Source: Cornus controversa
Lineage: Eukaryota; Streptophyta; Magnoliopsida; Cornales; Cornaceae
Assembly (NCBI GenBank): GCA_026545225.1
Contig: CM048850.1
Coordinates: 4,902,001-4,966,000, forward strand
Length of the DNA: 64,000 bases
Reading direction: 5' to 3'
The notes beneath the pieces were generated by a model. The model was given only the letters and a program-made list of their open reading frames with translations, did not search any database and had not been told where the DNA came from. Below are positions 11,950 to 23,674 of this stretch, in pieces. The translations under genes and the position numbers were made by a program. How positions within the stretch are numbered: position 1 is the stretch's first letter; every line of letters starts with the position of its first letter.

Positions 11950-12461
11950 GGATGATGTTTTTTAATGGAGCAGCATGGTCTGATGGAGCGGGGGCAAGTG
12001 TAGTATTTGTCTCTCCACAAAGGCAAATCCTCCCATACACATTTGCGCTTACTAAAAACTGCTCAAATAATGTTGTTGTGTACCAAGCATTGATCATTGG
12101 TCTTCAAATGGCAAGGGAGATGAACATCATAGATCTCAAAATATATAGAGATTCTAAATTGGTGATCAACCAACTCCTTAAGGATTATGAGGTCAAGAAG
12201 AAAAATCTAATACCACACCTCAAATATGTTTCCCACTTGTTGACAAAATTCAACAATGTCATTCTAGAACACCTTCTTAGGAAGGAAAATCGTATGGCTG
12301 ATGCTTTGGCAAATTTAGCCACAACATTGGCATTAGTTGATGATGAAATAGTCAACGTTCCAGTATGCCAACAATGGGTGCTACCACAAGTCCTTAAAGA
12401 TAAAATTGAGGAGATTAATGTAATCTCTACCTTTATTGTTGAATGGGACAATTGGAGGTGA
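11950..12461 (+). pseudogene. Second, archaeal-like RNase H of Tat element, catalytic residues lost
   Basis: The segment of about 169 residues has the shape of the extra RNase H of Tat elements: GAGASVVFVSPQ, then YQALIIGLQMA, then YRDSKLVINQL and RKENRMADALANLA. The first catalytic Asp (usual FDG) is Asn in FNG, and the Glu usual before YQAL is Val. The third acid (YRDSK) is kept. The open frame is longer than its neighbours', but the enzyme should be inactive. Confidence 0.8.
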
Positions 12462-12483
12462 CCTATAATTGAGTATTTAGAAT

Positions 12484-13692
12484 ATGGAAAACTTCTTGAA
12501 GACTGATGCCACAAGACTGGGTTACGTAGTCGAGCACCTCATTTCATTTATTATAATAACACGTTGTACAGACGATCATTTGAAGGTCTCTTCCTTCGTT
12601 GTCTCGGAGAAGATGAAGCAACTCACGCAATGGAGGAAGCACATTCTGGGGTATGTGGTGCACATCAATTTGGTCCTAACCTTCACTTTTGCGTAAAGAG
12701 AATGGGGCATTATTGGCCCACTATGGTCAAAGACTATATGGAGTATGCAAAAAGGTGCCAAGCCTGTCAATTCCATGCTAATTATATACACCAACCACCA
12801 GAGCCATTACATCATACGGTTGCTTTTTGGCCGTTCGATGCATGGGGATTAGATGTGGTAGGACCTCTGTGCAAGTATTCTAAAGGTCACTTATACATCT
12901 TGGCAACTACTGATTATTTCTCCAGATGGGCTGAAGTCGCACCCTTTAAAGAAGTAAAAAAGGAGACAATTGTTGACTTCATCAAGTGTAACATCATTTA
13001 TCGGTATGGTGTCCCTCGATACATCATTACTGATAATGGGTTAAATTTTAAAAATAGTTGGGTGACTCAACTTTATAAGAAATTTAATTTCAAATAGTAT
13101 AAATCTTCCATGTACAATGCTCCAACTAATGGACTTGCAGAAGCATTTAATAAAACCCTTTGTGATTTATTGAAGAAAGTGGTTTCTAAATCCAAGAAAT
13201 ACTGGCATGAGTGAATGGAAGAAGCATTGTGGGCGTACTGAACTACATACCGCACACCTACCCAAGCAACTCCTTATTCTCTCGTCTATGGTGTAAAATT
13301 TGTTCTCCCCCTACAACGACAAATTTCTTCATTAAGGATAGCTATACAAGAAGGTCTCATGAGCGAGGAAAATGCCATTTTACGTCTTCAAGAATTGGAA
13401 GCATTAGATGAGAAGAGGCTAGAAGCTCAACAACAGTTAGAATGTTATCAAGCTCGGCTTTCTAGAGCCTTCAACAAAAAAGTTCGACCTCGGTCATTCC
13501 GTGTTGGAGATTTGGTACTTGCTGTTCACAGGCCCATCATCTGAATCACCGCAATGGAAACAAATTTTTGTCAAAGTGGGATGGACCATATGTAGTTCGT
13601 GAAGTCTACACCAAGCATATAAGATTATTGATGAAGATAAAGTGTTAGTTGGTCCCATTAATGGCAAATTCTTGAAACGCTACTACCCATGA
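12484..13692 (+). pseudogene. Tat integrase remnant
   Basis: The zinc-binding region (HSGVCGAHQF to CQACQFH) and catalytic core are visible: WGLDVVGPL with the first Asp, ITDNGLNF with the second Asp, and the GLAEAFNK region of the final Glu. Then comes the C-terminal part (RPRSFRVGDLVL) and the NGKFLKRYYP end. Stops near 13097, 13212 and 13543 break it. Confidence 0.85.
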
Positions 13693-13912
13693 ATGTGTAA
13701 TGCTCCTGGCCCACATGAGCTAAAACTGTGAAAGGCACCCAAAAAATAAAATAAAATAAAATAATTTTTTTCTTTTGAACTACGTAAATGACTTGATCCC
13801 TTTTCGAGGGTACATAGGTAGCTTGGAGGTTTGTTCCAAGTTCAGTCACCCAAAAAAAATGTGTAATACTCTAGGCCCGCAAGAGTATAAATTGTGAATG
13901 GCAGAACAAATA
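13691..13912 (+). repeat. Diverged direct repeat after Tat integrase
   Basis: About 55 bases starting AATGTGTAATGCTCCTGGCC (about 13691) recur at about 13858 as AATGTGTAATACTCTAGGCC, with matching downstream bases (AAATTGTGAATGGCA against AAACTGTGAAAGGCA). The spacing is about 167 bases. No gene is seen between 13693 and 14050. Confidence 0.55.
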
Positions 13913-14704
13913 ACTAATGACAATGTTAGTTTTGAAAGCAATGATGATTCTTTTATTGATGAGGTTGAAGACTACAACTCTACTTTGCTAGCTAAATAGA
14001 TTGCTCTAAATAAAAAAAAATAAGATAAAAAAAATGAATGATGTTTCACTTTAAAGCTGCAAAGCTAGAATCTCTTCGCGTTCTATTTGTAATAATTCTT
14101 CTGTAGTCCTCATTACTTCAAGATCTTGAGCTGCAAGAATGTTAGCTTCTTCCACCGAGGCTCGTTCTTTTTTGAGCTTAGCAATGGCCTCCTTCCTGTG
14201 AGATAATTGTTCATTGCTCTCTTCTATGGAGGCTCTAAGTTGTGTAGCCTCCTCTTTTACTTGTTGCAACTCTTTCAACAACATAGTCTCTTTGTCCTCA
14301 GCGTCACTCAAAGCACCTTGAAGTGATTGCACATGCTTGAAATCAGTATCTTCCAAAGTCGTGGCATCAACGAGCAATGTATCAATGTGAGTAAGTTGCT
14401 CTAACTGCTGATCTGAAGTCATTATAGAAGCATAAGAAGATTTTGCATCAACATAATGAGCAACATTCTTCATATATGACCCGATTCATTTCTTTAGACC
14501 AGAGTAATCTCTAGGAAGTTTTGAGAGTTCATGGTAAAATTTTTCAAGCTTGGGCCCCAAGGATGGAACCTTGTGAGTGGGAGTGTTGATCACAATGCTT
14601 TTAATACTCTCGACAAGGGCTAAAATATTTTTGCGTTGGGCATTTATGATGATGTCTTCTGCATCAAAGGCTGACACTTCAGACAGGACAATTTGACGTG
14701 AGAA

Positions 14705-14972
14705 TGTAATACCCCGCTTCAACACATGGTATGATATTGTCCGCTTTGAGCTAGAGCCCGCACGGTTTTGCTCTTGGGTTTACCCCAAAAGGCCTCATAC
14801 CATTTGAAGAGAATATACTACATATAAGCACATCCCCTTTTCCACACCCAGGCGACTTTTCCACACCCAGGCGATGTGGGATTGAGCACCCTGTACCCTG
14901 TCAGTGTGGTAGCTCAGCCCAGTGTCTGTCTATGCACCCGCCCACTCACACCCGTCCACAAGGGTTACTACA
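14705..14972. mobile_element. Short solo LTR (TRIM-like) inside the antisense ORF
   Basis: The 268 bases begin TGTAATACCCCGCTTC and end GGGTTACTACA, with TG/CA ends and a GGTATGATATTGTCCGC stretch that I associate with small plant LTR elements. Coding sequence of the antisense protein is readable on both sides (QNLQKVD before and FSRQIVLSEV after), so it is an insertion. A 19-base unit CTTTTCCACACCCAGGCGA is doubled inside. No clean 5-base target duplication is visible. Confidence 0.6.
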
Positions 14973-15800
14973 AATCAACTTTTTGAAGATTTTGCAAGAC
15001 CGCTTGGGGCGTTTGCTTACTGATTTCATGCCCTGCTAAAACATCCGAACCTTGAGGAGTCTCTCTTCCTACCGGTAAGACTTGTGATAATGCATTTATC
15101 TCAGGTATCAAATCAAATGAAGATGGCCCACAAACAGATGTTCCACTACCATTAGGGTTATCAATGAGGACGAGATCTTCTTTAAGATTTCCTTCTACCT
15201 GAAAATAAATATATATGAGTAAAAATGAAGATAAAAAAAAAATTAAATAAGATATGGCATAAAGGGTGGGAGCCTTACTCGCATTGGTTCATTACTGCTG
15301 GAAGCTATTCTAAAATATCAATCCATGCCGCGAGGAGCAATAAAATATACCCGCTTGGAAATATGTTTCATCTTGTCACTCATATGTTTCCAGTTGCGAT
15401 CCTCATCATTTCTCACCATGTCTTCATCGGAATCTATCACTAAGTGAGTAAGAGGACGGGTGTTGATTTATGGTGGAATATGTTTGGCCACCTCTACATG
15501 ACTTTTGAAACTCTCCTCGACACCATGATCACTATGAGATTTAGAGGCTGCCCCTGAGGTTGGCCTGGAAGAAGGGGTTGACCTAGGTTCATCATTTATA
15601 ACCTTTCTAACCTTGGCTAGTTTTCCTTTTGGAGAAATTGCATGCTTAATATGCCCCGAAGTACCTCCTTTCACCGTGAATGGATCAACATAAACTTTTG
15701 ACCACCATTCAGCATAAGTTTTGGTGACAGATAATTTTTTAAAATTAGAGTTCGAAGGAATTTGCACTTCACATTCAGTATGATAAGGAGTGGTCGATCT

Positions 15801-16640
15801 CTATAGTGTCAAAATCTCTTCCAAAGCACCAGTGTGAATATCCTCTTTCAATCTGCCCGGAATATCCTGGTGATAACAAAACTGTCTACCGAATCTGTGT
15901 GGACTATAAGGCTCAATAATTCGTCGATCACCTTGGCACAATGTCAGGTAGCTGGACCGAAGGCTAGCCAAATACTCAAAGTCATAAAGAGGTAGTTGTT
16001 CATCATTCGTTAATAGTCTCCTTGTCGGTGATGTTCTGGATAAGCAAGATAAGTCAACACTTTTACATAACCTGAACAACTCTTGGGCCTCTCTCTCATC
16101 AAAATGTTTCGCAGATCCTTCCCCCGCGAACTGAGTTATTTGAGGCAGGTAATTACGATTTAGGACAAAAAAGTTTGTTTTGAAGTATTCAGCTAACCAA
16201 CCATATACATAGTGTATGGGGAATGACATATTAGAGTTTCCAAGATCAGGGGAAGAAACAATATCATTTAAACCTCTATAAATGCTGGCTAGGACGGGAA
16301 CAGAAAGACAAAATTTATTATCGTCTGCCATCATGCTAGCAATCTTGAACACCTTAGGACGAATTATATTTCCAGGACTGGTAGGCAAGACAAATTTGCA
16401 TAACCAACACGCTATGAATGCTACTAAATAAGTTTTGTTCCTCATCTCTGGCTCTATTCCAAGACTGGTAAACATCTCATCTTCTTGTGGCGACCAATTC
16501 TTAACGGGATCAATTATTCCAAAAGGGTTATGAGTCTTTTTGGGACGTTGAGTCTTGTTTCTCGATCCTCTTCTCGGCGGTGGTTTATTATACTTAGTGG
16601 CGCCTCTGAACCAAAGCTTTGTCCATTCAGAAATTTTCAT
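15801..16640 (-). CDS. Longest open segment of the antisense plant-mobile-domain protein (279 residues)
   Basis: This stop-free stretch holds the middle of the mobile domain: KNWSPQEDEMFTSLGI, FIACWLCKFVLP, MMADDNKFCLSVPVLASIY and HYVYGWLAEYFKTNF. A basic tract rich in Arg, Lys and Pro lies near residues 20-40. It is part of a longer protein, so the Met at 16640 is only the first in this open stretch. In cellular PMD proteins (MAIN-like and related) the domain is linked to silencing of transposons; for this copy no function can be inferred. Confidence 0.6.
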   Translation of the reverse strand: MKISEWTKLWFRGATKYNKPPPRRGSRNKTQRPKKTHNPFGIIDPVKNWSPQEDEMFTSLGIEPEMRNKTYLVAFIACWLCKFVLPTSPGNIIRPKVFKIASMMADDNKFCLSVPVLASIYRGLNDIVSSPDLGNSNMSFPIHYVYGWLAEYFKTNFFVLNRNYLPQITQFAGEGSAKHFDEREAQELFRLCKSVDLSCLSRTSPTRRLLTNDEQLPLYDFEYLASLRSSYLTLCQGDRRIIEPYSPHRFGRQFCYHQDIPGRLKEDIHTGALEEILTL

Positions 16641-17206
16641 AATTTGGTCCCATTTATATTGCTTGCAAAGCTGGTGAAAAGCTAAAAATATGTACCAGCA
16701 ACTCGAAGGAAGAAGAGAATTTCCATCTTTGTTAATAGCGGATAATTCCTTTGCACAAGGAACAACTTTTCATAAAATCGTCCACAAAATGGGAGACCTC
16801 CTATCAAATACAGATCGCGAAGGAAAATCGATAGCTCCCCAATTAAACAGTGGGGTGTATTGGTTGAAGGGCACCAAGACTCAAGGAAGGCTATGATTAC
16901 ATTTACATGTTGATCATATGAGAACAAAGAAGCAATCATGGCACCATATAATTTGTTGTCTCTAAGGAATTTGCCGTGATGACCCAAAATATCCTCTGAC
17001 CATTCTCAATAGACTTGTGTATACGCCAACTCAACAGAAGTTTTAAAGGAAACACCCCATTTTATTTCTCTGGTACGCATTTTATGACCCATGAGTGAAA
17101 ATTGCTCAGGTTCTTCTTCTTCAACTTCGTGAAGTGCAGACTTCAACACTATAGCATCTGAAACTGATGCCCGTACCTTATTCTGATTATAGCCAAGATT
17201 CACAAG

Positions 17207-17308
17207 CATGCAGGAAAATTCTTTGGGAGAAAATTTAATAAATGTCTAGTTAGGGAGCATGCAGGGAAATTCTTTAGGAGAAAATTTAATAAATATCTAG
17301 TTAGGGAG
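17207..17308 (+). repeat. Tandem duplication, 2 x 51 bp
   Basis: The unit beginning CATGCAGG and ending TAGTTAGGGAG occurs at 17207-17257 and 17258-17308 with a few substitutions. The first copy contains the start codon of the antisense frame (minus ATG at 17209-17207). Confidence 0.85.
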
Positions 17309-18939
17309 CCAATACTACAAATATATCAAGTACGAAAAACTATTGCAATATTTTTCAACTTAAGAAAAAGTAATTACAAATATGTCAACTTTTACTATTC
17401 ATCTATACAGATTGTCTAAACTACCCCTCATCAGCTTTTTTATTAAATTATCTAATTACCCTCCTAATGTCAAAATTTAAAAATACCCCTAAGACAAAAT
17501 GTCAAAAATACCCTAAATACATTATTAACTTTAACCATTCTCTTCCATCACTTCCCTTTTGTCACTATAGCACTGACAAGGACTCTTTGTCTTCTCTGGT
17601 GACTCCAATGATGACTGAAGACTCTCGGCTGTTTGTCTCTCTCTCTCTTCACTCACTCTCTTCTAGTCCATCACTGTACCCATTCGTCTCTCACTATACC
17701 ACCAAGGAGTGTTCGTCTTCTCTGGTGACTGCAATGGCGACCGTTCGTCTTTGAAAACTACAAGGATCACCGTTCTTCTCTGTTCTTCTCTGATATTACT
17801 CGACCGTTTCTCTCTCTATGTCTCTCCCTTCACTCAGTCATCTATCTGCTCAAAGTTACGAGAAAAGTGACTGCTGAAAGATCGAAATGTACGACCTCGC
17901 TGATAGCCAAAACAGCTATCCATCCCCGGCGATCGCAGGTCCTAAAATCCACAAAAAGTACTATATTAAAACCCTAGAAATTTTTCTATGCAATGAAACC
18001 CTAGAAATTGGGGCATATATGTATATACTTTATAACATCTCAATTACTAAATTGGATGCTAAAATTCAAGAAGTTGATAACATAGATTGAAGCAATCTAA
18101 GTCTCAATTTGATTGTCTATAATTTATTTTAGAATATTTTCTATTGTTTCTAATCTGTTTGTCATATTGTTGCTCTAACTATTGTAGTCCGTTATTTGTA
18201 TATTATATATACTCTAAATTTAGTATATATATTTCTTGTTTAGTAAATGAGAAATTCACACACAAGAAAGAGGCCATCTTTGATTCGCTGTGTTAATCCC
18301 ATTCAATTTGGATTATGCTTTCAAATCTTAATATTTGTTTGTTTGGTTTTTGTTTTGTTTATTTTTTCACTTGTGTTATTGGACCAATATTTTTGTTGAA
18401 ATGTAGAAGATACTTGATATAGCATGGGAACATTAAAGTAATGAGCTTAGGGCTGCAAAAAGTTGAGTAGTTTTAGAGGTTGTTTGACCTAGGCTCACCA
18501 AAATTAGTGGGATGTTTAGGCTTGGACTATGTTTAAGAAAGATTGGTCTGCTTGGAATTGAATTGAAATTGTTTATTTAGTTTTAGTAGTATCTATTTGA
18601 GAATTTTTGCATATCAAACAAATGAATTTAGTATTAGATGAATGTTTAGAGTTGTAAATTTTATTTATTGTTGCATCAAATTAATGCATTATACGGAGTC
18701 GTGATAAATAATTGAGATTTTGACATGATGAAGGACATGGTGATGGAATTATGACCATGGTTAGCGAAACTATTGGAGAAACAAGTCAGTTTTGAGTTGC
18801 TTTGGAATTTTTATATCTTTTTGTCTTAGTTATCGCCAAACCAATTAAACAATTCACAATGAGGTTATGCTATCTATACTATTTGATAATAATAAGTTAA
18901 AAATTAGGGCAATAATAAGTTAAAAATTATAGGCCTCCT
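17309..18939. other. AT-rich stretch without recognised gene
   Basis: There is a CT-rich block at about 17530-17850 with two similar parts (CAAGGACTCTTTGTCTTCTC and CAAGGAGTGTTCGTCTTCTC, each followed by TGGTGACT). The rest is AT-rich. No protein similarity is recognised. It may hide the worn 3' LTR of the Tat element. Confidence 0.4.
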
Positions 18940-18944
18940 ACAAA

Positions 18945-19530
18945 TCATTCAAATGGCTTATGGCTTTTGACAAGCATGTCATCGACATACACTTCCATTT
19001 TTTTGCCAATTTGCTCTTTAAACATCTTGTTCACCAGCCTCTGATAGGTCGCTCCAGCATTCTTCAAGCTGAATGCCATTACTGTGTAGCATTACAACCC
19101 CCTTTCTGTTATGAAGGACGTCTTTTCTTGGTCTGATGGCAACCTTGGAATTTGATTATACCCTGAGTAGGCATCCATGAAACTTAGTCACTCGCACCCA
19201 GCCAATCCTTCTATCAGCATATCAATTCATAAAAGGGGAAAATTGTCATTTAGACACATTTTATTCATATTAGTGAAGTCCACACATAAGCGCCACTTGC
19301 CGTTAGACTTTTTTACCAAGACTATATTTGCCAACCAGTGTGGGTAGTGGGTTTCCTACATGATGTTGGCCTTCAATAGTTTATCCACTTCATCAGAGAT
19401 TACCAAATTTGTTTCTGGGGCAAAGGTTTGCCTCTTCTACCTAACAGGCTTAGCAGCTAAGTCAGCGTTCAACCGGTGCATGGCAATGGCTGGGTCAATT
19501 TTAAGAATATCCTCATATGACCAAGCAAAT
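18945..19530 (-). pseudogene. Reverse transcriptase fragment of second Tat remnant
   Basis: On the minus strand the RT palm is readable in pieces: MAFSLKNAGATYQRLVNKMF (near 19080-19020) and MEVYVDDMLVKS (near 18990-18960), with the catalytic YVDD kept. It breaks off at about 18940 in an AT-rich stretch, so thumb and RNase H are absent. Confidence 0.75.
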
Positions 19531-19540
19531 ACATCCCTGT

Positions 19541-20110
19541 TCACTCTGAGGAATTGAACAAGCTTTTTCCAAGCGGTGGGTGAGAGTGATGACCCCACGC
19601 TGACCTTTTTCCTGCATCTTGTTCATACAAGTCAACCTCAACCAGTTCTTCTATTGGTTCCGTGTGGCGAACTTCCTCTTTCTCTTCCACCTCTAGGCCT
19701 TCTATACTCAAAGTTTCTTGTACCTTTTTCTCTTTTAGGGAAGTGGCGTAACATTCTCGTGCAGTGGCCTGATCTCCTCTTACCTCCCCAACGCCGCAGT
19801 TAGTGGGGAACTGAATGAGGAGATGATAAGTAGAGGTCACTGCTCTCATGGCGTTTAACATGGCTCTTTATAGGATAACATTATATGTAGTTGGACAGTT
19901 TACAACAAAGATGGTCACCATCCTAGTGACTTGCTTGGGAATTGTACCGGCAGTGACCAGAAGGTCAACGATGCCGAGTGGAAGAAGTTTCTCTCCAAAG
20001 AACCCAACAAGTGAGGATTTAGTAGGCTTGAGTCTTTCCCTACCAATCCTCATTTAGTCAAAGGCTCCTACAAATAGGATGTCAGTCGAACTGCCATTAT
20101 CAATCAGCAA
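19541..20110 (-). pseudogene. Protease region of second Tat remnant
   Basis: The active site LIDNGSSTDILFVGAF is readable on the minus strand at about 20110-20056, with the catalytic Asp kept. It is followed by a stop and then FFGEKLLPLGIVDLLVTAG and YNVILYRAMLNAMRAVTSTYHLL, the usual end of Tat protease. A single in-frame stop splits it at about 20054; a frame change follows near 19862. Confidence 0.75.
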
Positions 20111-20602
20111 TCGCCTAATTATAAAATTGGCGATAATTAACGTGACCACAAAGGCATCATCATGTGGTTGCTGAACTCCCCTTGCGTCAGCCTCTGAGAA
20201 ATTTATAATCTGATCGTCTAGTAGGGGGTGCTTGTTAGGCGTTGGACTTAATTTGCCCTCTTAACAAAAGCTTCTGATTTTAAACACGCGGGCCTTGCGA
20301 GCGGCCTTGGATTCTCCGCCGCTTACAAGTCCACCCGAGGTAACTATGATTTCCCCTAACGAAGGATCTCTTTGAGTGTTGCCATATTTACCCTCATGTG
20401 CATGGTTATGTGCTCTCCTCTCATCGCTAGCAACAACTATATGCAGTTGGCCCCTATGAATCAGACTTTTAATCTATTTTTTCAAGTTTATGCACTCATC
20501 TGTGTCATGCCCATGGTCATGATAGAACCTACAATACTTATCGTGGGACCTCCTAGTGGGATCGGTTCTTCATGTTGGGGGCTATGCCACAACCAGGTTA
20601 TC

Positions 20603-21280
20603 TTAGATGTAAAGGAGGATTTGGCTTATTAACTTGTTTAAAGGGGTAAAGGTGTTGAATCCCTGATCACAACACGATACTTTATAGCTCTGCTCCCATG
20701 ACGTCCTGCCATACTTGGAATCTCTCTCCTCTTTTGTGTACTGTCCTCCCCTTTTCTTGTTCGCCTTTTTGTCACCATGTCCCTTCTCCCTCCGTACATC
20801 AAGGGCATCCTCTGCGTTCATGTATTTTTGAGCCTTCATGAGTAGCTCGAACATGCTTTCTAGAGGGTGCTTGGAAATTAAGTACAAGAATTTTGAAGGC
20901 ATCAAGCCTCCTATGAATGCGATAACTGCCACTTTGTCGTCCAAAGCATCAACCTGCAACATCTCCATGTTAAACTGGTTGATATAGTCTTTCAATGACA
21001 CCCCCTTAATCTGTCTTACATTTAGGAGATAGGTGGCGGGTTTTATGTGCCTTCGAGCAGAAATAAAGTTATCGACGAACAATTGGCTCAGTTCTTTAAA
21101 GGTGCGTATAGAGGGCGACTTCAGGCTATTAAAACATAACTGGACAGAACCTTTCAATGTAGTACGAAAGACTCTGCACATGATTTTATCTAATACTCCT
21201 TGAAGGTGCATCAGAGTCTTATAGGTCTCTAAATGATCTAGTGGGTCCTTGGTCCCGTCAAAGCTTTCAAGGGTGGGCAT
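20603..21280 (-). pseudogene. Gag of second Tat remnant
   Basis: The open segment of 225 residues has the Tat gag domain: SFDGTKDPLDHLETYKTLM, AWINDL-equivalent region, FKELSQLFVDNFISARRH, LLNVRQIKGVSLKDYINQF and a basic tail with GHGDKKANKKRGGQY. This is the central part only; upstream coding at about 21300-21900 is broken by stops. Gag would form the particle shell. Confidence 0.8.
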
Positions 21281-22159
21281 CTTAAACTTGTTGGGTAGAG
21301 GATAATTTATTACCCCAGCAGAGAAAGGGAGGTAGGTTTGCTAGACCAGATCCTCCACTGTAGCAGGGCTTTTTGCCTTCATGGCATGAGCTATACTCTC
21401 TACCTTAGATTTAAGGTCCTGCATCTCCATATCATAATGGGCAGTTTCTCCTGAATGTCTTAAGTCCCCGTGAGTACGGCCCCTAAACTCTAAATCCCCC
21501 TGGGCACAAGCTCTCTCTGGGAGGGCTAGGTGAATTGGATTGGTCCTTTTTTGATCGCTTCTAACTTGGCTCTGGGCTGCGTCATCTATCTAAACTCCAC
21601 TATCTCGCCCTACCTCATCTCCTTCTAGGTCAACTAGCCTGAGATGGCTTCGTGACGGTACCGATACAATAGGAGAGAGGCGCTGCAGGATTGCCGCATT
21701 TTATTGGATTAACTGGGCCAGACTTTGACTCAAGTTATGAACCTGATATTCCAATGCTGTGACATGATCCTAGCCATTTGGGACTCTGGGGCATATCCCA
21801 GGAAAGTCTCCTTGATTAGTGTGCTGCATACCTCATTCTCTTTAACCAGGGGGCTATATGCCTCATTCTCCTTGACCAAGAGTAGCATGTTTCATTCTTC
21901 TGTTATTGCAAACATTGACTAGGGAGGTCTGGGGCAGCGAGTGAACCTTATCCGGTCGGAGGGTCCTATCTGGCAGGGAGGTCCTGCTCAGTAGGCAGAT
22001 TATGGCTGACAGGAGGGTCCTGCCCGGTTAGAGGATTGTGGCCGACAGGAGGGTCATGCTCAGCTATAGTATCTAGTCCAGATCGTAGATGTATCATGTT
22101 TCATATGTACTTTGGGTAGAACAGTCAAGTTTATGACAGTTCCCACAGACGGCCCCAAC

Positions 22160-22493
22160 TGATGAAGTTGAAATCCACCCCGACTGGTCAGATGCCAACT
22201 TGTAAAAAGACTGAAGAAGGGTAATCGACACCGGTGTGGTGTAGGCTAACTGTGCTCTAACGATCAAGTCAGAGATCGAAAAGACTTATTGAAGCTAGAA
22301 AGGCACTTAAAGGGTATTAATTATATACCTGGTATATGGACCATCTCTCTGTATTTATAACAGTCAAATGGGAACGTGTCCCAATAGAAGACTAACTCTT
22401 CAATTTCCCAGACTTATCTGAAGAGAGGAAGTCCTGGTCAAAGTATACTTTTTGCCCACGTCACATCAGTCTTAACTTCTATGTTTCCACATG
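22160..22493 (-). repeat. Putative LTR of second Tat remnant
   Basis: On the minus strand it would run from TGTGGAAACATAG to TTCATCA, directly next to the GTTGGGGCCGTCTGTGG leader. A TATAAATA box lies near 22362-22355. The inner end is fairly sure; the outer end is a guess from the TG/CA rule. Confidence 0.45.
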
Positions 22494-23636
22494 TCATAAC
22501 TAGAGTCAATTTAATTTAATATATTCTTTAGAAGCATGCATGGTCATTAATTTCAGCTTAAAGTCTATTTAGAACAAGTGCAGATCGACTTTCTGATGAT
22601 AAGCTTCTATTTAATTAATTTCATCTTAACCTTTCTTTTTGTGATCCGGAATTGCATATATTCCTTCCTTCCTTCTGCAATCTTACTAGTAGCTCTGCTA
22701 GGGACATGAATCTTTTCTTCAATGTATGTGTCACAGTTGCTTCTACAAGTATTGATGACTCTAACCACCATCTTTAATTCTTGGAGTGTCTACATTGTGG
22801 CTAGACAAGAAAGATGCCACAATACTTCCAATCTCTATCTAGTTCGATCAGTTGGTGGACTGGTTGATTTATTTGTCACTCAAGGGTTGCTTCTGTTCAA
22901 TCCAACATATATATATATATATATATAATATTTTAATTCCACCTTATTTTATTATAATATTGTGTGGGCATATATGCAATGCTATTTGGAGACAAAGGAA
23001 TTCAACTCTTCATTCATGAGGGTTGGTTAGAGGAAATCTTCTTAATCACCAAGTCAAGTGGTCCTTAATTTCTTGCCACTGCATGATTACATATGGGAGT
23101 GTTAATTTGTTGATGCTTTTTGTTTATTTTTTAGTGGCTCTTGTACATTACTGGGGGTAGGTATATGTAGATACCTAAATTCGTTTACTGAAATTCAAGC
23201 TCTCACTCAATGGACAATTTCTTATGCACTTGAATATATCAAAAAAAGTCTTCTTTTATTTGGCACAAGATTGTTTTACATGTCAAAAAACAGAAAAAAA
23301 AACTCCCCCTCCTCTATTTTCTTTGGTCCATAGATAGCCCTCCTCCCAAGTCTTGGTCTTCCTCTTCTGCTTATCCTCATCGTCTGCCCCAAATAACTTT
23401 GTGGGCTTTGTCCTTTTCTGTGCCAAGTGGACTTGTGTAATCATTGCTTTGTTTGAGATCTTGGCATGCCTTATGCGATTGAGCCGGAGGTGGGCTTCTC
23501 GTTAAATCTTTTGTTAAGCATTATCTTAAGTGTTAAGCCAACTTGCGTAGCCTGCCACGTGTCATGTGTTGGTGGATCGGCCCATTGCGACTTGATGTGG
23601 AGCAGCCCATTTCGACTTGATAATTCCATATGGGAC

Positions 23637-23674
<38 letters not shown>

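Larger units (their letters stand above)
14051..17209 (-). pseudogene. Antisense extra ORF of Tat element with plant mobile domain
   Basis: On the minus strand, opposite to gag-pol, a protein can be followed from 17209 to 14051 with few breaks. The N-terminal part (17209-17006) precedes a segment (16987-16682) with LRDNKLYGAMIASLF, CPSTNTPHCLIGELSIFLRD and LIGGLPFCG, the hallmark order of the plant mobile domain (PMD, aminotransferase-like). A proline- and basic-rich PMD core with a lineage-typical WLCKFVLP follows (16640-15801). A Ser/Pro-rich stretch comes next (15767-15468), then a coiled-coil-like C-terminus rich in Glu, Lys and Leu (14473-14051). Stops and an LTR insertion (14705-14972) break it. 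Antisense extra ORFs between pol and the 3' LTR are known in Tat elements; their role is not known to me. Confidence 0.75.
6600..17309 (+). mobile_element. Degenerate Ty3/gypsy Tat-lineage element with antisense extra ORF
   Basis: Plus-strand order is gag, protease, a linker region, RT, RNase H, a second (archaeal-like) RNase H, and integrase, followed by a long antisense frame. The second RNase H and the extra antisense frame are marks of the Tat lineage. Every coding segment is broken by stops or frameshifts and several catalytic residues are lost, so it is an old non-autonomous copy. Its 5' end is cut at 6600 by the Tekay-like insertion; the rest of its 5' part should lie left of that element. 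No clear 3' LTR is recognised; the end given is where antisense coding and a 51-base duplication stop. Confidence 0.85.
18940..22493 (-). mobile_element. Second Tat-lineage Ty3/gypsy remnant (LTR, gag, protease, truncated RT)
   Basis: Read on the minus strand: a putative LTR (22493-22160), the sequence TTGGGGCCGTCTGTGGGAA common at the PBS region of Tat elements (about 22159-22140), gag (21280-20603), protease (about 20110-19541) and RT, which stops abruptly at about 18940. RNase H, integrase and 3' LTR are missing. It is not the same copy as the Tat element at 6600: the orientation and sequence differ. Confidence 0.8.
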
